A stretch of 64,000 bases of DNA from [Clostridium] polysaccharolyticum (GCF_900111595.1 NZ_FOHN01000006.1:119046-183045), one strand, 5' to 3'; positions 54,220 through 63,893 are shown, counted from the first letter of the stretch. A program made the numbers and translations. The notes: generated by a model from the letters alone, not told the origin.

Positions 54220-56220
54220 ATGAAACAAAACATAAATTTTAAAAAAATATTCAGGAATGACATATTCCAATATGCCATTCTTTCGTTTGTAATTAATATA
54301 ATACTTGAAATGATGAACCGCCGTTCAGTTTTTAAAAGTTTTCAGTTTTTATTCCACTCTCCAATTGTATTTATGTATAACACAATTATTGTATTTATCA
54401 CGTTGTCACTTGGTTTGCTGGTAAAAAGACGAATTTTTGCAACTACCGTTATTTTTTTAATCTGGATGATTCTTGGTGTTACAAACTGGATCATTTTAGG
54501 TTTCCGTTCTACGCCGTTTTCTGCAATTGATACGATTATGATAAAAAATGCGCTGGAACTATTTAATTTATACTTTACTCCAATCGAAGTTATTCTTCTT
54601 GTAATTGGATTTGTACTTGCTGTTTTTGCACTAGTCATGCTATGGCGTAAAGCTCCTGTACTGGAGAAGAGAAAAAACTTTGTTCAATATATATGCATGA
54701 TTGTAATTGTATGTGCAGCAGAACTGCTTTTTACCCGCATTAATATTAATATGAAACTATTAAGCTCTAATTTTGAGAATTTATCCTATGCATATAAAAA
54801 TTACGGTTTTGTATACTGTTTTACCAACAGCCTTGTAGACGTTGGTATTTCCAAGCCATCCAACTATAGCCAGAAAACAGTAAATGAAATTACAGAACCA
54901 ATGATTACAGGAAAGCTGGAAACTCCTGCCGCCAAACGTCCAAACAAGCAGACAGCACCTAATGTAATCTTTATCCAACTGGAATCTTTCTTTGATGTAA
55001 ACTATGTAAATGATGTTACATTTTCAGAAAATCCAATTCCATACTTTACGAATTTAAAAAAGCATTATACAAGTGGTTTCCTTAATGTTCCTTCTGTGGG
55101 TGCTGGTACAGCTAACACCGAATTTGAAGTATTAACAGGTATGAGTACTAGCTTTTTTGGAGCTGGCGAATATCCCTTCAAAACAATCCTTACCAAAAAG
55201 ACCTGCGAAAGCATGGCTTACCTTTTTGATTCACAGGGGTATCAGTCACATGCCATTCACAACAATGACGGAACATTTTACAGCCGAAACCAGGTATACG
55301 CCAATCTAGGCTTCGACTCCTTTACTCCAATTGAATATATGTATGACGTAGAGAAAAATCCTAGGGGCTGGGCTAAGGATAAGGGCTTACCCGATGAAAT
55401 CTTTAAGTGTATCGATTCCACAAAAGAAAGTGATTTTGTCTTTACTGTAAGTGTACAAGGACACGGACGTTATCCTTCTGAACAGATTGATCCTTCCCAA
55501 ACCATCACAATAAGCGGCAATGACTATAAAAAAATATCTTTTGAATACTATGTAAACCAGATTCACGAAATGGACCAAATGATTGGAAATCTGGTAGATC
55601 AGCTTCAGGAAAGTGACGAACCTACTGTTTTAGTTTTGTATGGGGATCATCTTCCTACATTAGGCTTATCCGAGTCCCGCTTAAAAAATGCAAGCATGTA
55701 TCAGACTGAATATGTAATCTGGGATAACATCGGACTCAAACAGCAAGATGAGGATCTCTATTCTTATCAGCTAAGCACAAAAGTATTCCAGGCATTAAAG
55801 CAGCCTCTTGGCATCATGCAGGAATACCACGTTAATTACTCCAAGGAAGACAGCGAAAAATATCAAAAAGATATGGAACTGTTAGAATATGATTTACTAT
55901 ATGGCAATCAGTACACTTATTCCAATGGACTCACCGCTTATGAGCCTGCAAAAATGCAGATGGGAATCGACAAGATCAGCCTTGCTTCTATAAAAAAGGA
56001 TACGTTGGCAGAAAAGACCTATATAATTACTGGCAAAAACCTGAACGAATACAGTACAATCTATGTCAATAACAAACAGATTGCAACAGAATTTATTGAT
56101 AGCCATCATTTAAAAATAACAGACATTGCACTGGAAAACGGGGATAGAGTAACCTCAGCCCAAGTAGGCGATGACCATATGGCATTAGGATTTTCAAATG
56201 AATTATTAATTCAGCCTTAA
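54220..56220 (+). CDS. LtaS-like phosphoglycerol transferase with extra C-terminal domain
   Basis: A 666-residue membrane enzyme with five helices (about residues 13-172) and a large extracellular sulfatase-fold domain. The candidate metal/catalytic residues are Glu255 (FIQLESFFD), Thr297 (VGAGTANTEFE) and the Asp-His of YGDHLP (about 474-475), the pattern of lipoteichoic acid synthase. Residues about 575-666 form an additional beta-rich segment (YIITGKNLNEYSTIYVNNKQI) resembling an IPT/TIG domain, not found in standard LtaS. It likely makes glycerol-phosphate polymers from phosphatidylglycerol. The start has GTAGGAG upstream. Confidence 0.88.
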   Translation: MKQNINFKKIFRNDIFQYAILSFVINIILEMMNRRSVFKSFQFLFHSPIVFMYNTIIVFITLSLGLLVKRRIFATTVIFLIWMILGVTNWIILGFRSTPFSAIDTIMIKNALELFNLYFTPIEVILLVIGFVLAVFALVMLWRKAPVLEKRKNFVQYICMIVIVCAAELLFTRININMKLLSSNFENLSYAYKNYGFVYCFTNSLVDVGISKPSNYSQKTVNEITEPMITGKLETPAAKRPNKQTAPNVIFIQLESFFDVNYVNDVTFSENPIPYFTNLKKHYTSGFLNVPSVGAGTANTEFEVLTGMSTSFFGAGEYPFKTILTKKTCESMAYLFDSQGYQSHAIHNNDGTFYSRNQVYANLGFDSFTPIEYMYDVEKNPRGWAKDKGLPDEIFKCIDSTKESDFVFTVSVQGHGRYPSEQIDPSQTITISGNDYKKISFEYYVNQIHEMDQMIGNLVDQLQESDEPTVLVLYGDHLPTLGLSESRLKNASMYQTEYVIWDNIGLKQQDEDLYSYQLSTKVFQALKQPLGIMQEYHVNYSKEDSEKYQKDMELLEYDLLYGNQYTYSNGLTAYEPAKMQMGIDKISLASIKKDTLAEKTYIITGKNLNEYSTIYVNNKQIATEFIDSHHLKITDIALENGDRVTSAQVGDDHMALGFSNELLIQP

Positions 56221-56222
56221 CT

Positions 56223-56260
56223 AAAAAGACAGCATCCTGCATATAGGATGCTGTCTTTTT
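56223..56260. terminator. Bidirectional terminator between the LtaS-like and TPR-like genes
   Basis: AAAAAGACAGCATCCT pairs with AGGATGCTGTCTTTTT over a short loop, with T-runs on both strands. Confidence 0.9.
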
Positions 56261-56981
56261 AGTGCATAACCCGATTCATTCTGCTTTTCACTTCTTCATC
56301 CTGAGTTAAGTCATACACCATCAGATAACACTCTGCTGCCTCTTTGCAATGTCCTTTTTTCTCTTCACTCTTTCCAACTTCATATATCAGTCCTAATGTA
56401 TTAGAAGGTGCTGAAACAGGAATTTTCAAATTACTGATTCGGCTCTGCAGCTGATGCACATCATAATCCGGATGCTTCTTGCCAAGCGCTTCTTCCATAT
56501 ACGCTATTTCATTATCGGCATTTTCCGTCTGAAAAAACATATTACTGTACTCATACAAAACAAACGCAATATCGGGCTGATAAGTTTCTACATAATAGAA
56601 TCCAATATTGCGGTAAAACCGTGCCATTGTAGCCCTAGTGCACAGATAAGGATATAACGTCAATGTTTCCTTTAAAACAACGTCATAACAGCCTTTCTTT
56701 TTGTCCAGTTCCAGCTTTGCAAATCTAGCATCTAAGTCAACAGGATTCCATCTGATTGCATTTAAATAAGCTTTGTAAGCCTCGTCTGTCTCTTCTTTCT
56801 CTTCATAAGATATGCCAAGTTCTAAATACCAGCGATTCATAGGTTCATCGGATAACTGAAACTCTCCATCTTTTTCATAAAACTGATACAAGTACAGCTC
56901 AGAGATATGATTAAAACTATAAAACCTTCCATCTTGATATTTTTTTTCTAACTCTTCCAAGTGTTCTTTTAACTGCTTCAC
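56259..56981 (-). CDS. TPR-like helical protein of unknown function
   Basis: A 240-residue soluble protein of helical hairpins. Repeat-like blocks such as LGISYEEKEETDEAYKAYLNAIRWNP near residue 73 and YNTLGLIYEVGKSEEKKGHCKEAAECY near 200 point to tetratricopeptide-like repeats. No catalytic motif. The GTG at 56979-56981 is chosen because GGAGGGAG lies 5 bases before it. An inverted repeat lies upstream at 57092-57129. Function unknown. Confidence 0.7.
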   Translation of the reverse strand: MKQLKEHLEELEKKYQDGRFYSFNHISELYLYQFYEKDGEFQLSDEPMNRWYLELGISYEEKEETDEAYKAYLNAIRWNPVDLDARFAKLELDKKKGCYDVVLKETLTLYPYLCTRATMARFYRNIGFYYVETYQPDIAFVLYEYSNMFFQTENADNEIAYMEEALGKKHPDYDVHQLQSRISNLKIPVSAPSNTLGLIYEVGKSEEKKGHCKEAAECYLMVYDLTQDEEVKSRMNRVMH

Positions 56982-57091
56982 TGCAACTCCCTCCATACTC
57001 CTCACTGCCATAACCAACATGTATAAAATATCCAAGTAACGGAAAATTTAAATTATCAATATCAGACATGTTTACGTAAAATTCCATTTTG

Positions 57092-57129
57092 CGTCAAACT
57101 AATGCACGATACACACTTTTTAGTTTGAC
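57092..57129. repeat. 10-base perfect inverted repeat upstream of the TPR-like gene
   Basis: GTCAAACTAA at 57092-57101 and TTAGTTTGAC at 57120-57129, 18 bases apart, with no T-run after it. It may be an operator or hairpin in the 5' leader. Confidence 0.6.
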
Positions 57130-57239
57130 ACGATTGTAAGCTCCTGTCAAGAAGTCCAGCTGGCTATTTTTCTAGCATATTCTTTTTTCTATTTTCCTCT
57201 TTTTTATTATTTGCCTGCTGCACTAATCTTTTTACCACT

Positions 57240-57800
57240 TTATTCCTTTGCATCTTCCTTGTTCTCTTCTTTCCTCTCTATTGTCAATGTCTCTCCGAAT
57301 AATTCCTTCTTTTTTTTCCGAATCATATGAATACCAGCTAAAACAATCAGAGCTCCAAATAGGAATCTTGTAGCCGCCTCTTCTATATACCAGAAATATC
57401 CATACCTGTCACCTAAAAAAATGAAGCATGCTTTCCAGACAACATATCCACCTAGTACAATTACCAAAGCTGCCACAATGATTGTGTTTGACTTAATGTA
57501 ATTTGCTACTTTAGAAAAAACAACCTGATTTGTGCCAAACATATATTCATCCTCTACCTGCTCTATCTCTTCCTGTGTCAAAGCTAAAAGATTCAGAGCA
57601 TGGAAGAAGCTATAAAACCAGACAACTATCCCTATAAATGATAATGCACCTATATTTAACAGGGATGTTACAAAACATACCATTCCAAATATACTCATTA
57701 AACTTAATCCCATTTTCATAAATCCCATGTACATTTCTAACGCACCTGGGATAAACGAAAAGAAAAAGGACCAGAATTTATTCTTCTTCATTTTTTTCAT
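57240..57800 (-). CDS. Membrane protein of the ECF sigma cluster
   Basis: A 186-residue protein with about four membrane segments and a charged C-terminal tail (RKKKKELFGETLTIERKEE). Starts MKKMKKNKFWSFFFSFIPGA. It overlaps the preceding gene by 23 bases, and that one overlaps the sigma factor gene by 4, so the three form a coupled unit. I do not recognise the family; a role in signal sensing is inferred from position. Confidence 0.72.
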   Translation of the reverse strand: MKKMKKNKFWSFFFSFIPGALEMYMGFMKMGLSLMSIFGMVCFVTSLLNIGALSFIGIVVWFYSFFHALNLLALTQEEIEQVEDEYMFGTNQVVFSKVANYIKSNTIIVAALVIVLGGYVVWKACFIFLGDRYGYFWYIEEAATRFLFGALIVLAGIHMIRKKKKELFGETLTIERKEENKEDAKE

Positions 57801-58179
57801 ATTTTTGCTCCTCCTTTATTAAAACCAGATTAGATAACTGCGTCAGACTCTCCGCTATATTTGAAGACATTTGCCTTAACTTACATGCTACGGCATTCGC
57901 ATGGCAACTAACACTTTCTACACTTTGTGGCTTCTTCCTAAGCTCCACTGGCACAAAAATCAGTACAAGAATAGCCGCTGCAGTTGCAAGGGCCACCTGA
58001 AAGGAATACCTGAAAAAGTATCTTTTAAGGGCGCGTTCTCTATCTTTGTCACTTTTTACTCTCACCTTATGAAGAATTTCCTGCTTTAAATAAAACGGTG
58101 CCTGAACCATATGTTTCTCCTCAACATCTGCTATCAGCTGCATCAAATCTTCCTCATTTAAATATCGTTTATCTTTCAT
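57778..58179 (-). CDS. Probable anti-sigma factor
   Basis: A 133-residue single-pass membrane protein: a helical cytoplasmic N-terminus (1-68), one membrane helix (about 70-92) and a short C-terminal part with cysteines (SVSCHANAVACK). Size, topology and ATGA overlap with the ECF sigma gene fit an anti-sigma factor. No zinc HxxxCxxC motif is seen in the N-terminal part, so it is not of the ZAS type. Binding of the sigma factor is not shown. Confidence 0.72.
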   Translation of the reverse strand: MKDKRYLNEEDLMQLIADVEEKHMVQAPFYLKQEILHKVRVKSDKDRERALKRYFFRYSFQVALATAAAILVLIFVPVELRKKPQSVESVSCHANAVACKLRQMSSNIAESLTQLSNLVLIKEEQKYEKNEEE

Positions 58180-58691
58180 AAATTGTCACGCTCCTCTCGA
58201 AACACCTTTCTCAACATACTTCTAGCACGGTAGATCTGTGTCTGAATGGTCTTTACATTTTTCTCTTTCATATTTGCAATTTCTTGCACCTTTTTTTCTT
58301 CATAAAAATACATTCTTGCAATCTCATCATAGGGCGGCTTTAGTCGTTTACATTCCTGTAAAAAACGATTGCAGGCCTCCTTTTCTATGTATGACGTTTC
58401 AGGTGTATCCGTCCTAGTTTCCTCTAATGCCACATCTTCACATAGTATATTCCGCCTGCTAGCCTGCTTTTGATAATCAATACACTTATTGCTAGCGATT
58501 CTGCATATCCAGGCCTTTTCATTCCCTCCTTGAAACGATTCTGCATGTTCAAAGGCAGATAAAAATGTCTCCTGCGTTAAGTCCTCTGCTATAAAGTAAT
58601 CATTTGTAAGCTTATAACAAATTGAAAAGATTAGATTCTGATAATTATCTATCAGTTCTTCTAGATACTTTTCAGATTTAATTTTACCCAC
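58176..58691 (-). CDS. ECF-type RNA polymerase sigma factor
   Basis: A 171-residue sigma-70 family member. Region 2 (NLIFSICYKLTNDYFIAEDLTQETFLSAF, about residues 19-47) and region 4 (VQEIANMKEKNVKTIQTQIYRARSMLRK) are clear. The start is uncertain: the GTG at 58689-58691 directly abuts the AGGAG, whereas an in-frame ATT (58680-58682) is at ideal spacing. Followed by its likely anti-sigma factor. A TATAAT box lies at 58721-58726 on the same strand. Confidence 0.92.
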   Translation of the reverse strand: MGKIKSEKYLEELIDNYQNLIFSICYKLTNDYFIAEDLTQETFLSAFEHAESFQGGNEKAWICRIASNKCIDYQKQASRRNILCEDVALEETRTDTPETSYIEKEACNRFLQECKRLKPPYDEIARMYFYEEKKVQEIANMKEKNVKTIQTQIYRARSMLRKVFREERDNL

Positions 58692-58823
58692 CTCCTAATG
58701 TCAATTGAATGCACTCATATATTATAACGAACTACCATTCCATTTTTCTTCAGCTTTTTATAAAAACTTATAGCATTTCGAGGCTTTTTTATAAAAAACG
58801 AAGTACAGCAGAATCTTTACAAC

Positions 58824-58865
58824 GAAAAAAGGAAAGTATCGGATTATGAATACTCTCCTTTTTTC
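58824..58865 (-). terminator. Terminator of the GGDEF/EAL gene
   Basis: Minus strand GAAAAAAGGAGAGTATT pairs with GATACTTTCCTTTTTTC and ends in a T-run, about 25 bases past the stop. Confidence 0.85.
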
Positions 58866-58890
58866 TTGCCTGACAGGAAGCTAATGTTCT

Positions 58891-61800
58891 TTAAATCAGC
58901 TTACCAAATTCCTGCATTGGCATTGGTTTATAAAAATAATACCCCTGTGCGAAGTCACAATTCTCATTGGTTATGTATTTTACCTGTTCCAGCGTCTCAA
59001 TTCCCTCACAAACAATAGAAAAATCAAGACTTTTTGTCAAGTTTACAATAGCCGATATGATGGTTCTGTTTCGTTCATCCAAAGGTGTGTTCATAAAAAA
59101 TTTCCCATCAATTTTTATAATGTCCAATGGAAGATTTGACATGATATTCAATGTTGAATATCCCGTTCCAAAATCATCCATAGAAATCTGAAAGCCCATC
59201 TCCCGTATTTTGGATATCATGCTAATCATACGATCTACTTTATCAAAAAATACACTCTCTGTCACTTCCACCTCAATCAGCTTATGAGGAAGTCCATAAG
59301 AATCTACAAGGGATTCAAAAAATGCTGGGAATTCATCATCTAACAAATGCAGCCTGGACACATTAATTGAAATGACAGGTACTGTTTTCCCTTCATCCAG
59401 CCACTCTCTCATCTGCTTGAATAAAACATTGTAAACTTCATGATCAATTTCAATGACCATTCCATTTTTTTCTGCAAGAGGAATAAATCTTCCTGGCGGA
59501 ACTACCGAACCATCTGGCTTCACCCAGCGGACCAGTGCTTCTCCTCCTCCAATTTTTTTCGTATCCAAAGAGACCTTAGGCTGAATATACACCTGAAACT
59601 GGCCAGTTTTCAATGCCTCGATTATATCACGTTCTAACTGGATTTCTTCCATCTCCTGACGTTCATATTCTTTCGTATAAATAAAGAACGTATGATCCCC
59701 ATTAAACATCTGATATGCTTTTTTTCTAGCTTTATTCGCTTTATCAAGAATAGCACTTAAAGAGTAATCTTCTGCCGTAACCTCATACATTCCACAGATG
59801 CAATACATATTCATGGCAGGATAGATGGTACGAAGGAAAATTTCTGTTGTCCTGCACATCAGATACGTCCGCTCCTTCAGATGATACAGATCTTTGCTCT
59901 CAACCATTATGATAAAGTCATCCCCCTTGATCCTGCAGATCAGCTCCTGCTCAGATAATACATCTATAAACCGGTTGGCAAGCAGTTTAATAACCATATC
60001 CCCAATTTCAAACCCAAACTCATCATTTATTCTCGCAAAATCCTTAATGCCAAAATACAGCATGGAATAGCTTCTCTCTGTATTCGATAATTTTTTTATA
60101 GCTTCCGCATAAAACTTATCATAAGATAACGTTCCTGTCAGCTGATCCGTCGAACGGACACGTTCTAAAAATGCTGTTACGTCTGTCCAGCAAAGCAGAT
60201 ACTGCCTATTCCTGTTTTCCTTATTTACAACCGACACACTAACCGTAAACCATGTATCAAATTCTTCACTATACAATTCCGTAGCAAAATGCTGTTTATC
60301 TGCTGCCAGACCTGCAATTGGACAATTAGAACATGGCTGTTTCTGATTCATGACTGCTTCATAGCATTTCTTTCCAACTGCAATACTTGGAAACAGTTCA
60401 TTCGCATAACGGCTTACATATCGCAATTCATAAGAATCAGAGTCAATTACATAAAAAGTAAGTTTTTGACTGTCCAGAGCATATCCTGTATAAAGCAATT
60501 CATCCGCCACTTCTGTTTTTGTATTTAACTTTAAGAGATAACTGGATATCATTTTAGAAATACACGACAATGTAGATATCTGGCTTGGAGTCCAGCATCC
60601 TTCTCTAGAAGATATTTCTTCCTCACTTTCTGTGTTCTCATCCAATAACTTTTCAAATGTAATTACACCAAGCAGTTCTTCTCCATCTAAAATAGGATAT
60701 TGAACAAACTGTCTTCTTTCTATCTCTTCGCCTTGCAGATTCTCCTTATCTTTTTCATTTAATTTATTACTTACATAGAACTTTGCACTATAAAACCGTT
60801 CTTCAACATTTCTCCAGCTATTAGTAAAATACCCCTCTATTCTCTGTTTAGGAGTATTTATATTTTCTTCTTTTGTCCATAACTTTGTAACTTTAGCTTT
60901 TTTATTGGCATATTCCACAATGGAAACCCGAAATAAATCATAATAAATTCCAACTTCCATCATAATATTGTAAATAGCTTCACCAATGTCATCTGCTGTA
61001 CTAATTGTTTCGAAAGAATAATCGAATAATTTTGTCTCTACATCTTCCATGTTCTTAAAAATGATTTCATTCATTGCTTCTGGTCTTTCACCATTAGAAT
61101 TTCGCATTTTATATTTACATTTCTTGTCGTACGCACAAAATCCATTTTTCCCTTTCTGCTTCACCCGGTACAATGCCAGATCTGCACTTCGGAACAGTGC
61201 ATCATAGCTTTGCGCATCCCTCGGAAAAACAGACATTCCCACACTTAACGTAATCGTCTGGTGATTTTCCAGATATATCTTGCTTCCATTGGTTATGATC
61301 TTCTGTGCAATTCTTCTGCCTTCCGCATAAGATTTAATATTCGGAACAAAAACAAGAAATTCATCTCCACCAATACGTCCAACTATATCATTCGTTGTAA
61401 ATGCCCCAAGAATCCTGTTGGCAAACTGCACCAGAAGGTTGTCCCCACACAAATGCCCCCATGTATCATTTACCTGTTTAAAATTATCTATGTCTATTAA
61501 ATAAAATCCATGCATTATATTTTCACCATCATACCGGTTTAAATACTCTTCAATTAATGCTCTGGTATGTACCTTATTATTCAGTTTCGTCAAGCTGTCC
61601 AGATTTGCTTTCCTCTCCAGATCCTCTTTTTCTTTCTTTTCCTTTGTTACATCAATCGTCTTTCCAACAACTTTAATAGGCTTACCATATTCATCATAAT
61701 AGGTAGAACCAGTATAACGTAACCAGGTAAATGTTGCATCATCTGTTACCGCCCGCAAATCATACTGGAAGTTTGGTACCCCATTATCCATACTGTTGCA

Positions 61801-62070
61801 GTATGCCTTAAACACATCTACATCTTCTGGATGAATGATTCCCCATCCCAAAACGGTATCCCTGTAATTTGGTATATCTAAATTATTATGTTCCCATATA
61901 CCATGCAGTTTCTTACTCTGGTTTAAACATTTTGTTTCAATGTCATATTCCCATAATCCACAATCTGTGCAATCAGCCAAAATTGAATATTTAATTTTAC
62001 TTAGGTCAAGTTCATGTTCTAACTCCTGAATTCGCTTCTGCAAACGTAATTCTTTTTCCGAATCTCGCAT
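58891..62070 (-). CDS. PAS-GGDEF-GAF-PAS-GGDEF*-EAL cyclic-di-GMP protein
   Basis: A 1059-residue soluble signalling protein. Order: coiled coil (1-25), PAS (25-145), GGDEF with intact GGDEF at 234-238, a GAF-like region (about 335-500), PAS (515-640), a second GGDEF degenerated to KGDDF (about 725), and a C-terminal EAL domain (about 820-1059) with EALVRW, DDFGTGYS and EGIE. The first GGDEF lacks the RxxD inhibitory site, and the EAL keeps its metal/catalytic residues. It may both make and degrade c-di-GMP under sensory control. GGGGG precedes the ATG. Confidence 0.92.
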   Translation of the reverse strand: MRDSEKELRLQKRIQELEHELDLSKIKYSILADCTDCGLWEYDIETKCLNQSKKLHGIWEHNNLDIPNYRDTVLGWGIIHPEDVDVFKAYCNSMDNGVPNFQYDLRAVTDDATFTWLRYTGSTYYDEYGKPIKVVGKTIDVTKEKKEKEDLERKANLDSLTKLNNKVHTRALIEEYLNRYDGENIMHGFYLIDIDNFKQVNDTWGHLCGDNLLVQFANRILGAFTTNDIVGRIGGDEFLVFVPNIKSYAEGRRIAQKIITNGSKIYLENHQTITLSVGMSVFPRDAQSYDALFRSADLALYRVKQKGKNGFCAYDKKCKYKMRNSNGERPEAMNEIIFKNMEDVETKLFDYSFETISTADDIGEAIYNIMMEVGIYYDLFRVSIVEYANKKAKVTKLWTKEENINTPKQRIEGYFTNSWRNVEERFYSAKFYVSNKLNEKDKENLQGEEIERRQFVQYPILDGEELLGVITFEKLLDENTESEEEISSREGCWTPSQISTLSCISKMISSYLLKLNTKTEVADELLYTGYALDSQKLTFYVIDSDSYELRYVSRYANELFPSIAVGKKCYEAVMNQKQPCSNCPIAGLAADKQHFATELYSEEFDTWFTVSVSVVNKENRNRQYLLCWTDVTAFLERVRSTDQLTGTLSYDKFYAEAIKKLSNTERSYSMLYFGIKDFARINDEFGFEIGDMVIKLLANRFIDVLSEQELICRIKGDDFIIMVESKDLYHLKERTYLMCRTTEIFLRTIYPAMNMYCICGMYEVTAEDYSLSAILDKANKARKKAYQMFNGDHTFFIYTKEYERQEMEEIQLERDIIEALKTGQFQVYIQPKVSLDTKKIGGGEALVRWVKPDGSVVPPGRFIPLAEKNGMVIEIDHEVYNVLFKQMREWLDEGKTVPVISINVSRLHLLDDEFPAFFESLVDSYGLPHKLIEVEVTESVFFDKVDRMISMISKIREMGFQISMDDFGTGYSTLNIMSNLPLDIIKIDGKFFMNTPLDERNRTIISAIVNLTKSLDFSIVCEGIETLEQVKYITNENCDFAQGYYFYKPMPMQEFGKLI

Positions 62071-62213
62071 CTTCTATTCCCCCTACGTAAATATTGGCAT
62101 GCTTTTATCTATATAGATTTTATTATACGATAAAATTTGAACAAATGAAACAACTTTATATCAATTCATTAAACATATTTGTACGATTTATACATTTGGC
62201 AGCTTGAGATCTC

Positions 62214-62252
62214 ATAAGGCTGACAAATAATTTCATTGTCAGCCTTATTTTT
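62214..62252 (+). terminator. Hairpin with plus-strand T-tract downstream of trxA
   Basis: ATAAGGCTGACAA pairs perfectly with TTGTCAGCCTTAT, followed by TTTTTA only on the plus strand. On the minus strand, where trxA ends, the T-run is missing, so it may be a weak trxA terminator or the end of an unseen plus-strand transcript. Confidence 0.5.
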
Positions 62253-62256
62253 ACTT

Positions 62257-62568
62257 TTATTGTTTTAACATTTTTTTTATAACTTCTTTATTGCAGAATC
62301 CTACAGACTGCTCTTTTACAATTCCATCCTTTAAATAAATCAATGTGGGAAGGCTCATAATCTGAAACGCCTCAGCCAATTCTGGCTCTGATTCCACATT
62401 TATGCGGCACACTTTCAATCCATTGTGCTCCTTGCTGATTTCCTGTATAATAGGAGCCAGCATTTTACAAGGCATACACCAATTCGCAAAAAAATCAATT
62501 AACACTGGTGTAGAAGAACCTAAAACTTCCTTTTCAAAATTCGTTTTCTTAACATCTATTATCGCCAT
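62257..62568 (-). CDS. trxA: Thioredoxin
   Basis: A 103-residue thiol-disulphide protein reduced by thioredoxin reductase. The active site is NWCMPCKML (usual WCGPC has Gly at the Met position), with the conserved cis-Pro region SLPTLIYLKDG. AGGAGG precedes the ATG. The Met variant may shift redox properties; this is inference. Confidence 0.94.
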   Translation of the reverse strand: MAIIDVKKTNFEKEVLGSSTPVLIDFFANWCMPCKMLAPIIQEISKEHNGLKVCRINVESEPELAEAFQIMSLPTLIYLKDGIVKEQSVGFCNKEVIKKMLKQ

Positions 62569-62632
62569 CTGAATCGCCTCCTATACAGTATATGGAGTTA
62601 TCCTCATGTAGCGACAGTTTTTCATTGGGAAT

Positions 62633-63523
62633 CTAGGAAAAAATCTTCCCGTTATGATAGGATTCATCCCCCAGCTCTTCAAGAAGTTTACTTCTCATCC
62701 TTCGTTTATCACCTGTTTTTTCAAGGTACTCTGTAAAGTACAGCATTATGTTCTCACATGATTTCAATCCCTTTTTATAATACTGCGAAAACACATACCA
62801 GTCTTCTACTGTATAAGCATAGGTATTATTATTGATAAATAAAGGAGCCGTCTCGTTGTAACCGGTAAACCATTTCTCTAGTCTGGTCCAGATCCTTTCT
62901 TTCCTGCCTTTTTTATCTTCTAAAGCCCAAATAACAGCTCTCACAAACCATAAAATTCTTTGAATCCGCAACTTCGACTGCTTCACACCAATATAGGTAG
63001 TATTGTATGCATCCGCTAATAAGGTGGCAATTACATTACGTTCTTCTTTATTTATCTTTATCAGGCTTCTTTGATCCAGTTCTGTAGGAAGCCTATGAAG
63101 ACGTTCATAGCAGCAATACACTTCCATAGCCCCCTCTAATGCAAAATGTTTCTCATTTCGAATATGAGGATTGGCCCAAGCAGACTCTTCGTATACAAAT
63201 GGATGGCAATGCACATCTGACTGGTAATGACATATAAATCCAGCAATATATGCATATGCAATCCTTTGTTTTTTCTTGGGCATAATCTCCGCACGTTTCA
63301 GCATATGTTCAAAAAAACGCTGTGTAAAGTTCTCATGCAGCAAATTCCCTGGCTTTTTTTCTTTCCTCCTTATATCTGGAAAATAATAAAAAAATATATC
63401 TGGTCCAATTGCACCAAGTGCATATGCTTTCCGATGTTCCTTTATAATAGATTTCAGAAAATTATTCTTTAACTTTTTATAATTATCCACACAAAATGCG
63501 TAATGAGTAAAAAAAGCGGGCAT
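62633..63523 (-). CDS. Zinc-dependent phospholipase C family protein
   Basis: A 296-residue protein with conserved metal-ligand motifs: MPAFFTHYAF at the N-terminus, GAIGPDIFFYY near residue 55, LHENFTQRFFEHM near 77 and GFICHYQSDVHCHPFVYEE near 105. This fits the Zn_dep_PLPC (PF00882) class. No signal peptide is visible. The ATG at 63521-63523 follows GGAGG; a TTG two codons upstream is less suitable. The substrate is not established. Confidence 0.82.
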   Translation of the reverse strand: MPAFFTHYAFCVDNYKKLKNNFLKSIIKEHRKAYALGAIGPDIFFYYFPDIRRKEKKPGNLLHENFTQRFFEHMLKRAEIMPKKKQRIAYAYIAGFICHYQSDVHCHPFVYEESAWANPHIRNEKHFALEGAMEVYCCYERLHRLPTELDQRSLIKINKEERNVIATLLADAYNTTYIGVKQSKLRIQRILWFVRAVIWALEDKKGRKERIWTRLEKWFTGYNETAPLFINNNTYAYTVEDWYVFSQYYKKGLKSCENIMLYFTEYLEKTGDKRRMRSKLLEELGDESYHNGKIFS

Positions 63524-63639
63524 AAACAAACCTCCTAGTATAATAATGATGTAGTCAATTAAGACTACTTAGTTAATAAGTTTCTATAAATCTGATAACG
63601 GAAGAAGGTGTTCTCCCTTCATCAGATGTTATCATAAAT

Positions 63640-63893
63640 AATTATCATGTCTGACGGTTCCTGATAGACACCAGATAAAACATAAGGTATTATCTCTTAG
63701 GATAGGACAAATAATGTTTTCCTCCTTGGGATGCTGAAATATCAGCGGATACCTACAATTAAGTCAATTAGTCCATTCGACAGGATTTTATGTTTTAGCT
63801 AGTTGGGAGCCAAAAGGCAATACCCGAATAACGCGCTAGGTTGTGTACCTGCCAGATTGGAAATGGATTCCTGTCAGAAAGGAGCTCTTGCTC
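63640..63893 (+). ncRNA. Candidate IS110 bridge RNA region
   Basis: In the IS110 subgroup the non-coding left end encodes a bridge RNA that guides target and donor choice. This stretch lacks a coding frame and contains hairpins, for example GCTGA-AATA-TCAGC at 63733-63746. Boundaries are estimated, not derived from a model search. Confidence 0.5.
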
